NCBI RefSeq assembly: GCF_018991925.1
Contig: NW_024737068.1
Coordinates: 6,368,501 to 6,432,500 of the forward strand
Reading direction: 5' to 3'
Origin: Homarus americanus
Lineage: Eukaryota > Arthropoda > Malacostraca > Decapoda > Nephropidae
DNA: 64,000 bases
The notes under the pieces are model-generated. The model saw only the letters and a list, made by a program, of their open reading frames with translations, made no database searches and was not told where the DNA came from. Both the position numbers and the translations under genes were made by a program. Below, in pieces: positions 1 through 9,200 of this stretch. Numbering within the stretch: position 1 is the stretch's first letter; every line of letters starts with the position of its first letter.

Positions 1-14
1 TATACACATTATTA

Positions 15-90
15 CACATACATAAATACATACATACATATGTACATAGATACATACATACATACACACATACATACATACATAGGTACA
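15..90. repeat. (TACA)n tetranucleotide microsatellite
   Basis: Imperfect tandem TACA/CATA units. The rest of the first 320 bases is A+G-rich sequence in which no gene is seen. Confidence 0.9.
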
Positions 91-323
91 CACATGATGT
101 AGACGAAGCGAGATAGATAGATCAACAGATAGACAAAGAGACAAAGAGACAGACACATACATAACTACGTAGAAGAAGGAGAGACAGAGGTAAGCAAGGG
201 TGGTCTCTGTACCTCCGTCTTGGGCCATTAATTCCCCCTTGAGTATAATGAAGCTCTTATTCCTTACTACTTTATTAAGGCTAACAAGATAGAGTGAGTC
301 ACCTTCTCCCTCATACTGTTACC

Positions 324-324
<1 letters not shown>

Positions 325-369
<45 letters not shown>

Positions 370-640
370 GATATTGGGATAGAGCGAGAAAAGAGGGAGA
401 TAGAGGAGAGAGAGATTGAGAGAGCCAGAAAGACAGAGGAGGCGATAGTGAGAGAGATAGAGAAAGGGACATTTGGATAACGAGAAAGAAGAGAGAGATA
501 AAGGAGAGAGAGATTTAAAAAGAATGAACCAGACAGACAGAGGAGGGGAAATAGTGAGAGGAATAAAGAAAGGGGCACTGAGAGAGAGAGAAAGACAGGA
601 TAGCGGAACAAAGAGAGAGAAAAAGAGATACTTCCCTAGT
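325..640. repeat. (GA)n microsatellite grading into purine-rich degenerate repeat
   Basis: Positions 325-365 are a clean GA dinucleotide run. The following 275 bases are interrupted GA/GAAA sequence of the same strand bias. Open frames here code only low-complexity peptides and are not genes. Confidence 0.9.
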
Positions 641-803
641 TTGGATTGTGTTGTCTGGAATTACAATCTTGTTTCCGTGTCTGTGTCTGAATTTTTGTCT
701 GTCATTTTTTTCTGTTTCTGTTCTACCTATTTCTCTCTGTCTTTCTCGGTGTGATTGTCAGTCTGTCTTTTTATTTTTAGTGGTTTCTATTTTGGCATTT
801 CTT

Positions 804-805
<2 letters not shown>

Positions 806-862
<57 letters not shown>
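806..862. repeat. (CT)n microsatellite
   Basis: Uninterrupted CT dinucleotide tract of roughly 57 bases. Confidence 0.95.
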
Positions 863-864
<2 letters not shown>

Positions 865-944
865 GACATAATATCAACATCCTCCGATAAATCTTTCCCC
901 AGAAGACAAAAGCCTCAGTGACCTTGATTACCTTTGTCTCGTCT

Positions 945-1170
945 CAGATGAAAGTTTCCCTCGGAGGATATGAAAGTTTACCCCTGAACAGTGAGTGAAA
1001 GTTTCCTTAAGATAAAGTGAAAGTAATATCCCTTATGATCAAGTGAAATGTTATCCCTTAAAATAAAAGGAAAGTTTGTCTCTAAGTTTCCTTCAAAGTA
1101 GAGAAAATTTATCTCAATATCATATGAAAGTTTCCTGGTGAACAAGTAATAAATTTATCTCTTTAGCTCA
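945..1170. repeat. Diverged roughly 30-bp tandem repeat
   Basis: The phrase GTGAAAGTTTCC, followed by a TTAAGATAAA-like stretch, recurs about seven times at roughly 28-31 base spacing with many substitutions. It looks like an old, decayed minisatellite. Confidence 0.6.
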
Positions 1171-2103
<933 letters not shown>

Positions 2104-2119
2104 AAGTAGTAGTAGCAGC

Positions 2120-2182
<63 letters not shown>
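2104..2182. repeat. (TAG)n microsatellite, 5' flank of a LINE
   Basis: About 79 bases of near-perfect AGT/TAG triplets stop abruptly at the GGGAGCGAG that begins the retrotransposon. The same triplet resumes right after the element's poly(A) at 6015, so this tract and the one at 6015-6107 are the two halves of one target microsatellite. Confidence 0.95.
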
Positions 2183-2184
<2 letters not shown>

Positions 2185-2778
2185 GAGCGAGAATTTCACA
2201 GTGTGTCGATGAACGTTTGATGTCACCTTGAGCATCATCGCCGACGGCTCTTCTCATTCCTTACGACATTAAACGCAAATATTGATCGTGTTCACCGGCG
2301 ATCTACAAGTAAGCCAGTGAGTGTTTGAATGGTGGGTGGCTGGAGTTGCCAAGTGTCAGTGCCAGTGTGTCGATAGGCCTACCCTAGCAAGGGTGGCATC
2401 GCGACTCTCGCCCCTATGGGGCCAAGTGCCTCAAGTAACGGCCACTCCATGTAATGTCGGCCGACCCAGTGAGTATATATAACTAATGTTACATCAGCGA
2501 GACCATAGAAATGGTGGCTATCTCTACCAAAGTGACATAATCAAGTGTTAGGTGTGACAATTCTTGCTCCCAGTGGATTATTCTCATGTGTGGATTATCG
2601 TCCACATGGGGGGTGCCCGACACAACCACACGCGCGCGTATGCCCTTACTGTACGGACACCACAGGCCAGGCCGTCACTTCTGTGCCTCATACGCATAAG
2701 ATCTAGTTTCTTCGTCCGTATGGGCCCAATAGCAGAGGTCGGAGGCGGAAATATCTGTCGCCCAAGGTGCTGGTCACT
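2183..2778 (+). promoter_or_regulatory. 5' untranslated region of the R2/HERO-like LINE
   Basis: This is unique, moderately GC-rich sequence from the microsatellite junction to the first in-frame ATG at 2779. LINEs of this class are generally transcribed from an internal promoter or by host readthrough, and R2 carries a self-cleaving ribozyme at its 5' end. I see no convincing ribozyme pairing here by eye. Small upstream open frames look incidental. Confidence 0.55.
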
Positions 2779-4569
2779 ATGCCTGGCAACAGTCTTTGCT
2801 GCGTCTGTGCTAGCCCGAACCAAAACTGCACAAACTGTCGTTGTGCGAGAAACAATCGATCATGTGTGGATTGCAGGAAGCTAGACCAGTGTCGGAACCC
2901 ACGTGGCAGGGAGCCGACACAGGCGGCCACAGTGGATATCGCCGGGACCCAACCACCCGATGATATCCGAAATGATAGCAGTGAGTCTACTCAACTCGAA
3001 AATGTAGTACTAATAAATGCTGCTCCCTCAGTAGCAGGTGTCCAGGAGGAGAATGAGAGACAGCCGCCTCAGTGGAAAGGCATGTCGATGGAAAATGCAG
3101 GCGTATGGGTCAAAGAAACCTACTCAGAAATTGTTAAGTGGTCGCCCGTTAACTTATTTGAACCACCCAAGTGTGCGGCCACCAAAGAAATGATTCGGGA
3201 GATGACTTTCTTCATGACTGATTACACTCAGGACCGCTTCCTCGCCCCCCTAGCTCTTCAAATACTGGCAATAATACCACATCTATTTTGTCAGAGGACA
3301 CACACAAAGGCTAAGCACAAAGAAAATGTGGCAGCAATGAAGAGAAGATCGACAATGTGGCGGACTGGGGCCCTAGATGATCTCCTATGTGAAGCAAGAA
3401 CACTGCAGGAGAGACTAAAATCTACGGGTGACGGAAAGCAAAACACCGATGACGTGGCAAGAAAATTTGGAAACAAAATGCGTGTGGGAAAAGTGTCTCT
3501 CGCGGTAAGATCTCTCACTCAGGAATCTTCCGGTGGGGTGATGCCAATAAACAGAGCGACATTAGATCTATTGAAAGAGAAACATCCCCCTGCAAGTGAA
3601 GTTGAAGGCATCAGGCTCCATGGTGACTATATCCCACCAAATGCTGTCCTGTTCGAGAAAATAACAGGAAAGATGGTGTGGAAAAAGGCACTGAAGACTC
3701 GTGGAGGAGCCGGCCCTTCAGGTCTGGATGCAAACGGTTGGAGAGTAATCCTCAGCACAAACAAGTTTGGCCCTGTAGCAAGCGATCTCTGCACTGCCAT
3801 TGCCGCCCTTGCAAGAAAGCTTGCATCCTCTTGCTGCCATCACCTCCAGGCCCTGACGGCCTGCTGCCTTATTCCTCTGGAAAAGAAACCAGGATGTAGA
3901 CCTATAGGGGTGGGGGAAGTGCTGAGGCGGATTATCGGAAAGTGCATAATGGAGGTGGTAAAGGACGATGTCAGGGCAGCAGCAGGGAACCTACAAGTGT
4001 GTGCTGGCCACCAGGCTGGTGGGGAGGCGGCCATTCACGCTATGAGATTGATATTCGAGCAGCGTGATTGTGAGGCCGTTCTCCTGGTGGATGCTTCAAA
4101 CGCATTCAACATACTTAACCGCAAGGCTGCACTGCACAACATCAAGATCAAGTGTCCTAGCTTTGCGATGTATGTTGAAAATTCGTATAGGAATCCATCA
4201 GACCTCTACATAGTAAACAATAAGGCTCTACGAGGTGATACCATCCTACAGTCGACTGAGGGAACAACACAGGGGGACCCCGTTGCAATGGCAATGTATG
4301 CAATAGGCCTATCAGTGCTCCAACAAGAAATAAAGTTTGAAACAACTGGGGTCAAACAAGTGGCATATGCTGATGACCTCACAGGAGCAGGAAAAGTGGA
4401 GGACATCAAAAAGTGGTGGGACCTGGTAACATCGCGAGGTCCACAAATAGGGTACCACCCAAACGCCAGCAAATCCTTCCTCATCGTGAAGCCAGATCAT
4501 TATGATCGGGCTTTGGAGGTTTTCGGCGAAAGTGAGGTCAAAATAATAAGGACGGCCAAAGACATCTAG
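2779..4569 (+). CDS. LINE polyprotein, N-terminal segment: cysteine cluster and reverse transcriptase
   Basis: This segment encodes target-primed reverse transcription activity. Starting at the first ATG (2779), nine cysteines within the first 38 residues (Cys 7, 8, 10, 17, 20, 22, 29, 32 and 38) form a CXC-like, probably metal-binding cluster. Reverse transcriptase landmarks follow in order: GPSG near 3712, RPIGVGEVLRR near 3898, the first catalytic Asp in LLVDASNAFN (Asp codon 4090), TQGDP near 4267, the catalytic YADD at 4366-4377, and GYHPNASKS near 4450. The frame ends at a TAG at 4567 only because of a one-base shift in the A run near 4557-4562, after which homology continues in the next frame. 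Similar proteins are usually annotated as hypothetical in invertebrate genomes. Identification as a LINE reverse transcriptase is firm; the exact clade is not. Confidence 0.9.
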   Translation: MPGNSLCCVCASPNQNCTNCRCARNNRSCVDCRKLDQCRNPRGREPTQAATVDIAGTQPPDDIRNDSSESTQLENVVLINAAPSVAGVQEENERQPPQWKGMSMENAGVWVKETYSEIVKWSPVNLFEPPKCAATKEMIREMTFFMTDYTQDRFLAPLALQILAIIPHLFCQRTHTKAKHKENVAAMKRRSTMWRTGALDDLLCEARTLQERLKSTGDGKQNTDDVARKFGNKMRVGKVSLAVRSLTQESSGGVMPINRATLDLLKEKHPPASEVEGIRLHGDYIPPNAVLFEKITGKMVWKKALKTRGGAGPSGLDANGWRVILSTNKFGPVASDLCTAIAALARKLASSCCHHLQALTACCLIPLEKKPGCRPIGVGEVLRRIIGKCIMEVVKDDVRAAAGNLQVCAGHQAGGEAAIHAMRLIFEQRDCEAVLLVDASNAFNILNRKAALHNIKIKCPSFAMYVENSYRNPSDLYIVNNKALRGDTILQSTEGTTQGDPVAMAMYAIGLSVLQQEIKFETTGVKQVAYADDLTGAGKVEDIKKWWDLVTSRGPQIGYHPNASKSFLIVKPDHYDRALEVFGESEVKIIRTAKDI

Positions 4570-5264
4570 GCGCAGTAATTGGCACTACGGACTTCAAGAC
4601 CCAGTACGTATCGGGAAAGGTGAATGAGTGGGTTAGCGAAATCCAAGCTCTATCGGAGATCGCTAACACAGAGCCACATGCGGCCTTTGCAGCATTCACC
4701 CATGGAGTCAAGCATCGTTGGAACTACCTGATGCGTACCATCCCTGAGATCGGACCCCTCCTCCACCCTTTGGAAGAAGCAATCAGGGTCAAGTTCATTC
4801 CCAAACTAGTGAAACACCCTGACTTAACCCGAGCAGAAAGAACACTTCTTGCACTTCCACCAAGACTGGGAGGGATGGGACTAACTAATCCAGAGGAGAT
4901 TGCTGACTCTGAACATCAAAATTCACTTAAGCTCACGGCAGCCCTCACTGACCACATAATAGCCCAGAATGCAACAGGGGAAGTGGACACCAGCGAAGTT
5001 AATAAGATCCGTAGGTCCATTACAACAGATCGGCAGCACTGCCAAAATGACATGTTGCAGCAACTATTGCTGCATGTTCCAGAAAATTTGACAAAAAAAG
5101 TAGCTATAGCGCAGGAGGTGGGCGCCTCGAACTGGTTAACTACGTTACCGATAAGGGCAAATGGTTTCAGCCTTAACAAACAAGAATTTACAGATGCCAT
5201 TGCTCTAAGGTACGGTTGGCCAGTAGATGGTTTGCCCTCCCAATGTGTGTGGCTCTCCCTATGA
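4563..5264 (+). CDS. LINE polyprotein, middle segment: post-RT thumb and linker
   Basis: This continues the polyprotein in a shifted frame; homology resumes at HLGAVIG immediately after the frameshift. The segment holds the region between reverse transcriptase and nuclease, with the motifs PHAAFAAFTHG (from about 4674) and LPPRLGGMGLTNP (from about 4854), and ends with a YGWP motif (about 5211) just before the CCHC. This linker is shared by the same family of elements and probably binds template RNA and target DNA; that role is inferred from R2. It ends at a TGA (5262-5264) created by an indel in a TGTGTG run near 5244-5250. No in-frame stop arises by substitution. Translation of this piece alone is unlikely. 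Confidence 0.8.
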   Translation, partial: HLGAVIGTTDFKTQYVSGKVNEWVSEIQALSEIANTEPHAAFAAFTHGVKHRWNYLMRTIPEIGPLLHPLEEAIRVKFIPKLVKHPDLTRAERTLLALPPRLGGMGLTNPEEIADSEHQNSLKLTAALTDHIIAQNATGEVDTSEVNKIRRSITTDRQHCQNDMLQQLLLHVPENLTKKVAIAQEVGASNWLTTLPIRANGFSLNKQEFTDAIALRYGWPVDGLPSQCVWLSL

Positions 5265-5900
5265 TGGCGATCACGCCATGGTCTGCAAGAAGGGGGCTTC
5301 ATATGCATGAGGCATGACGAGGTAAGGGATCTCACAGCAAATATGTTGAAGGAAATCTGCCGGGACGTCATGGTAGAACCGACCCTCCTTCCACTGGATG
5401 GCGAGATCTTCCAACACAGGACTTCAAACACATCTAACGAAGCCCGTGTGGACGTCAGTGCTCGAGGATTCTGGACGCGGGGACAGCGAGCCTTCTTCGA
5501 CATCAGGATTTTTGATCCCATGGCCGTTTGTCACCGTAACCTAGCTCTCGATGCTGCACATAGGAGGAACGAGAACGACAAGAGAAGGGCATATGGGGAG
5601 AGAATTCAAAATGTCGATCAAGGCAGCTTCACTCCGCTAGTGTTCACAACCTCTGGTGGGATGGGCCCAAGCGCAAGATGTTTCTACGCCAGACTCGCGG
5701 AGCTGATCTCCGAACAGAAGCAGCAGCCCAGAAGTTATGTCACAGCCTGGATGAGATGTCGACTGTCCTTCTCTCTCCTTCGGTCGGCTTTGCTCTGCCT
5801 CAGGGGAACGAGAGCTTCTGCCCCTACTCCGACAACTGCTGCAGATATTGACTATGAGGCTACAGTCACTGAATGCCGCATAGATCTGCGGCTCAACTAA
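5248..5900 (+). CDS. LINE polyprotein, C-terminal segment: CCHC motif and PD-(D/E)XK-like nuclease
   Basis: Between 5248 and 5291 one frame carries a cysteine, seven residues, a histidine (5272), three residues and a cysteine (5284), with a further cysteine just upstream. This is the CCHC motif that precedes the endonuclease in R2-type LINEs. A second indel in the G run at 5292-5296 returns the frame. The nuclease-like region follows: ARVDVSARGFW with Asp at 5451, FFDIRIFDP with Asp at 5499, then a lysine at 5580 in a KRRAY helix. This fits a D...D...K arrangement of a restriction-like fold. The invariant-looking SFTPLVFTTSGGMG block (about 5628) and LLRSALLCLRGTR (about 5783) close the protein. 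The stop TAA at 5898 is the natural end. The nuclease assignment is by motif order and resemblance, not by structure. Confidence 0.78.
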
Positions 5901-6012
5901 TTTAACACAGATAGGATAGCTTCTTATGTATTAGGATATTTAATATTAAGGTAAATAAATGGCGGCGAAGGTGTGGCTATTGGGGGAGGCTGGAGGCCAC
6001 GATTAAAAAAAA

Positions 6013-6014
<2 letters not shown>
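5901..6014 (+). other. 3' UTR and poly(A) tail of the R2/HERO-like LINE
   Basis: About 100 bases of 3' UTR end in GGAGGCTGGAGGCCACGATT and a run of ten A (6005-6014). The same terminal block ends the truncated copy at 6327, so it defines the true 3' end and is probably recognised by the element's own reverse transcriptase. Confidence 0.85.
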
Positions 6015-6044
<30 letters not shown>

Positions 6045-6107
6045 ATACCAGTAGCGGCAATAGAAGCAGTAGTAATAGTAGTAATAGTAGTAGTAGTTGT
6101 AGTAATA
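6015..6107. repeat. (GTA)n microsatellite between two LINE copies
   Basis: Thirty clean bases of GTA are followed by interrupted GTA/GTAATA units. The array separates the 3' end of the first LINE from the 5'-truncated start of the second. Confidence 0.92.
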
Positions 6108-6327
6108 GCAGGTCTGCATTGCTTTGCCTCAGGGGAACAAAATCACCAGCCCCTCAGCCAACAACAGTCGCAGACAGGGAATGTGAGGCAATAGTCACTG
6201 AATGCGGCATAGATCTGCGGCTTAACGAACTCGGCGACGGTAGCTACTTTTGTATCACGATAGTTAGGTAATAAAGAGTGTGGGGAAGGTATGGCTATAA
6301 GGGGAGGTTGGAGGCCACGTTAAAAAA
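6108..6327 (+). mobile_element. 5'-truncated second copy of the same LINE
   Basis: About 220 bases align with 5780-6014 of the full-length copy. Shared blocks include GCCTCAGGGGAAC, CACTGAATGC, ATAGATCTGCGGCT and GGTTGGAGGCCACG, then a six-A tail followed by GTAGTAG. The two copies differ by many substitutions and indels, so they come from separate insertions and not a recent tandem duplication. The fragment contains only the last codons and 3' UTR and is non-functional. Confidence 0.88.
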
Positions 6328-6471
6328 GTAGTAGTAGTGGTAGTAGTATTGAAAGCAGGTAGTAAAAGTAATAATAGTAGCAATATTCGTAGTAACAGTA
6401 GTAGTTGTAATTAAAGTAATAGTGGTAGTAGTAGTATTTCGATATACTACTACTACTACTACTACTACTTT
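6328..6471. repeat. Degenerate (GTA)n array with an inverted (CTA)n end
   Basis: Interrupted GTA triplets run to about 6435 and then switch strand to clean CTA triplets at about 6445-6469. The switch creates a short inverted repeat. Confidence 0.85.
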
Positions 6472-6640
6472 GTCACATCGAGGTACAGGTTGCAGTTATT
6501 CCATTTCACGGGACCAACTGGTGAGTAACGGGGTTCAGTTCCCGGTAGGCGGGCAGCCGGGGGGTCGTGGTGGGAACCTGAGCACACAACTGGATTCTAC
6601 CTTTTGTGTTTCGTTATTTTACCCGGGAGGAAAAAACTAA
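6472..6640 (+). repeat. Possible SINE-like unit
   Basis: A GC-rich island in AT-rich DNA contains GGTTCAGTTCCCGG (about 6534), resembling the B box of a tRNA-type pol III promoter, and is followed by A-rich sequence. No convincing A box is seen. It may be a fragment of an unrecognised repeat. Confidence 0.3.
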
Positions 6641-7169
6641 ACAAAAACAAATAAAAGACAGAGTAGTCACAAAATCTTTTAGTTGGGAGGTGAACTAGGG
6701 AGGAGAAAGAGGTGACCAAAATGTTGATAACGATGAGAGATGGAGAGATAACGAGACTGACATAATGAGAGAGAGAGAGAGAGAGAGAGAGTAACAGGTA
6801 CAGACAAACAGACAAAACGGGGAAAATAAAGAGATAAAAAGTGAAAGAAAAGGGAAAAAGAAGAGATATAAAATCACACACAATTAAAATAAAATATAAT
6901 AATAGAAAGCAAAATAGAGAAAAACAACTGACTTTAAAACACAAAAGATGAAAAAAAAGGGAACTAGTGAAATAAAAGGTATAAAAAGAAAGATTAAGAC
7001 AGAAAGAGAGAGAGAGAAAAAGAGAGAGAATTTGCTCCAAATTAAAGAAAGAGAATTTTAAATCCGGCCACATTGTTCTTGTCTTTATTGAGTCAACAGT
7101 ATGATTTAGCTCTCTGTTCCTCTCCCTTCCTTCCTCCACGAGACGTCTTTATCCTCTCACAGAAACAGA
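6641..7169. other. Purine-rich low-complexity spacer
   Basis: A+G-rich sequence with a (GA)n run at 6767-6792. The minus-strand 180-codon open frame is a low-complexity by-product with no domain. Confidence 0.6.
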
Positions 7170-7392
7170 GAAAGTATGAAAGTTAAAGAAAGTATGATAG
7201 TTAAAGAAAGTATGAAAGTTAAAGAAAGTATGAAAGTTAAAGAAAGTATGAAAGTTAAAGAAAGTGTGAGAATTAAAGAAAGTGTGAAAATTAAACAGTG
7301 TGAAAATTAAACAAAGTGTGAAAATTAAAGAAAGTGTGAAAATTAAAGAAAATGTGAAAGTTAAAAAAGTGAAAATTAAAGAAAGTGTAAAA
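7170..7392. repeat. 18-bp minisatellite
   Basis: About twelve tandem copies of AAAGTATGAAAGTTAAAG, with later copies drifting to GTGTGAAAATTAAAG. Confidence 0.92.
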
Positions 7393-7488
7393 TTTGTGAG
7401 CTATATCATCTACTATCTTTACTCCCCCTAAAACATAGAGACTCATAATTGTGAGCTAACTCTCATCTACTGTTACTGTTATTAACTA

Positions 7489-8050
7489 CAGGTTGATAAT
7501 CCCTTATCCGAAATCCTTGGGGCCAGAGGCATTTCGGATTTCGGAATTTTTCGGTTTTCAGAATGGTTAGTTTTTTTTTTTATGTGTATTAGCCCACCCG
7601 GGCATAGAACACTGACCCACATCAGGGCCTGGGGGGCAAAAATATATAAAAAATTATAATAATAATAATAATAAAAATAATTCATAGGTCTAGGTCGTTT
7701 CTCACTTTTGATCTTTTTTTCATTCTTGTATTTCTTTATTATTATTATTATTTTATTATTACAGTACAGTATTTTTATTACTTTTATTATTATATATTAC
7801 TATTATTAATGTTATCATATTATTTTATTTTGGTGTATTTTTATTAAAATTTGTATTTACTATGAATAAGTATTATTATTATAATTATTATTACTATTAC
7901 ATTTTCGCCCCCCAGGCCCTGATGTGGGTCAGTGATCTATGCCCGGGTGGGCTAATCCCTGTTAAAAAAAAAAAAAATGCCCCACAAAGAAAAATTCGGT
8001 TTTCAGAGCTTTTCGGTTTTCGGAATTTCGGATAAAGGATTGTCAACCTG
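7489..8050. mobile_element. Inverted-repeat DNA transposon (Tigger/mariner-like MITE) with TA flanks
   Basis: The left end CAGGTTGATAATCCCTTATC is matched on the opposite strand at the right end by CAGGTTGACAATCCTTTATC. The match extends for about 80 bases through CGGATTTCGGAATTTTTCGG-like sequence. TA dinucleotides flank both ends (7487-7488 and 8051-8052), as expected for Tc1/mariner/pogo target duplications. No transposase is present, so it is non-autonomous. The terminal sequence resembles pogo/Tigger-type ends from memory. The interior holds inverted copies of a poly(A)-ended module (separate entry). Confidence 0.82.
7571..7978. repeat. Poly(A)-ended repeat module in two opposed copies inside the TIR element
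   Basis: The right arm (about 7697-7978, plus orientation) contains CCCCCCAGGCCCTGATGTGG and CCCGGGTGGGCTAATCCC, then a long A run. The left arm (7571-7645) is the reverse complement of that tail, beginning with poly(T). The same module occurs at 18460-18870 and 56515-57006. The inverted arms would let the whole insert fold back. Confidence 0.8.
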
Positions 8051-8652
8051 TACAAGAGTAAAGATAGAGCGAAAAATTTGACCTACCTTTATTTTTCTTC
8101 CTCCTCCTCTCTTTACTGTCTCATAAAAGCTAAATAAATTGTGTCAATTCAATTCAATTTAATAGCTGAACGTTGCGAGTTATATATCTGTCCATACTCT
8201 ATTGACCCAATAGAGTAAAGATAGAGTCAACAGTGTGAGCTAATTATTTTTCTTACTCTATTGCTGAACTAAAGTCAATATTATGAGCTAGTTCTATTTT
8301 CTCACGATATTGACCCACTAGTAAAGATAGAGTCAGCAATGTGAGCTAGTTCTCTTCTCTTTATTGCCCCACTAGAGTAAAGATAGAGTCAACAGTATGA
8401 GCTAGTTCTATTCTCTTTATTCCCTCACTAGAGTAAAGATAGAGTCAATTATGTGAGTTAGTTATATTTTATCACTACATTGAGCCATTAAAGATAGTCA
8501 ACAATGTGAGCTAGTTCTCTTCTCTTACTTTCTTTATTACCCCCATAAAAGCAAGAGTCAACATTTGAACACTCTCAAGGCCATCAGAGTGAAAGCCTTA
8601 GTGAACTTTGGTGGCATTGGAAATATTGCATTTACAGTGAATTATTTGAGAG

Positions 8653-8706
8653 ATAGACAGACAGACAGACAGACAGACAGGCCGACAGATAATTAGAGTT
8701 AAATAT

Positions 8707-8738
<32 letters not shown>
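8653..8738. repeat. (CAGA)n and (GA)n microsatellites
   Basis: About nine CAGA units (8655-8690) and a GA run (8709-8738) separated by short AT-rich sequence. Confidence 0.9.
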
Positions 8739-8743
<5 letters not shown>

Positions 8744-8891
8744 TCTTGAGATACACTGAAAATGGAGATAGAGAGAGAAATAAAGAGTTAGGAAGAGAAG
8801 CCATTATTTCGGTAAAAAGAAAAAAAAGAGAAATACTCGAAAAACGGATATAAAGAGAAAGAAAGAAAGGCAAAGAAAATAGAGCGAAAGA

Positions 8892-9125
8892 AAGTAGGTC
8901 AGGGTGTGGCAGCTGAGTGGATATAGAACTCGCCTCCTGTCCTAAGAATCCCTGGTTCGTTGTTTCGCTCCCGGGACACTCCAAGTCCACCTAACTGTGA
9001 ATAAGTACTGAGCTTTATTGTTGGGGTAGTCAAGGCGGTCGAGTGCAGTACCGGCCACCCTTGTGTACCGAGGGCTTAATACTGTACCTAATGGGCCGTT
9101 ACGCCTATGGAATACACTTTCAATT
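8892..9125 (+). mobile_element. tRNA-derived SINE
   Basis: The 5' part looks like a tRNA gene: an A-box-like TGGCAGCTGAGTGG at about 8907 and a B-box-like GGTTCGTTGTTTCGCTCC at about 8953. A central block, CCACCTAACTGTGAATAAG (about 8987), recurs in the SINEs at 59.3 kb and 63.8 kb. The 3' part includes CTTGTGTACCGAG, also shared. The B box looks expanded by a small insertion, so this copy is probably inactive. It is a retroposed pol III transcript family mobilised by a LINE, not a functional tRNA. Confidence 0.72.
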
Positions 9126-9200
9126 TCGACTAAAGGGTTGCTGAATAGGGGAGGCTGGAAGAGGAAACAACGGGAAAAGAAGTCGGCGAATATTTACTAA

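Larger units (their letters stand above)
2183..6014 (+). mobile_element. R2/HERO-like non-LTR retrotransposon inserted in a (TAG)n microsatellite
   Basis: The element is about 3.8 kb: a 5' UTR of about 0.6 kb, one long reading frame of about 1,040 codons (2779-5900) interrupted by a few indels, a 3' UTR of about 110 bases, and a terminal A10 tract. Visible domain order is N-terminal cysteine cluster, reverse transcriptase with YADD box, CCHC motif, then a C-terminal PD-(D/E)XK-like nuclease region. No AP endonuclease, LTR, RNase H or tyrosine recombinase is seen. This order is the established architecture of restriction-like-endonuclease LINEs (R2, R4, NeSL, HERO, CRE). I favour a HERO-like placement from overall protein resemblance, but no tree was made. 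Both ends abut TAG triplets, so target-site duplications cannot be distinguished. Confidence 0.88.
7395..8560. repeat. Diverged roughly 60-bp tandem array, interrupted by a transposon
   Basis: Units carry GAGTAAAGATAGAGTCAACA and GTGAGCTAGTTCT-like blocks with CTTTATT and CCCACTAG. At least six are readable at 8190-8560. Related sequence lies left of the inserted TIR element at 7395-7486, and the array phrase ...TTATTAACTA/CAAGAGTAAAGATAG... is split by it. Nothing coding is seen. Confidence 0.75.

Noticed and set aside
2183..2400. Self-cleaving ribozyme at the LINE 5' end
   Set aside because: Expected in R2-type elements, but no convincing nested double-pseudoknot pairing was found by eye; a covariance-model search would decide.
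2564..2884. 106-codon upstream frame as a first ORF of the LINE
   Set aside because: It overlaps the true start in another frame and has no nucleic-acid-binding motif; composition does not suggest selection.
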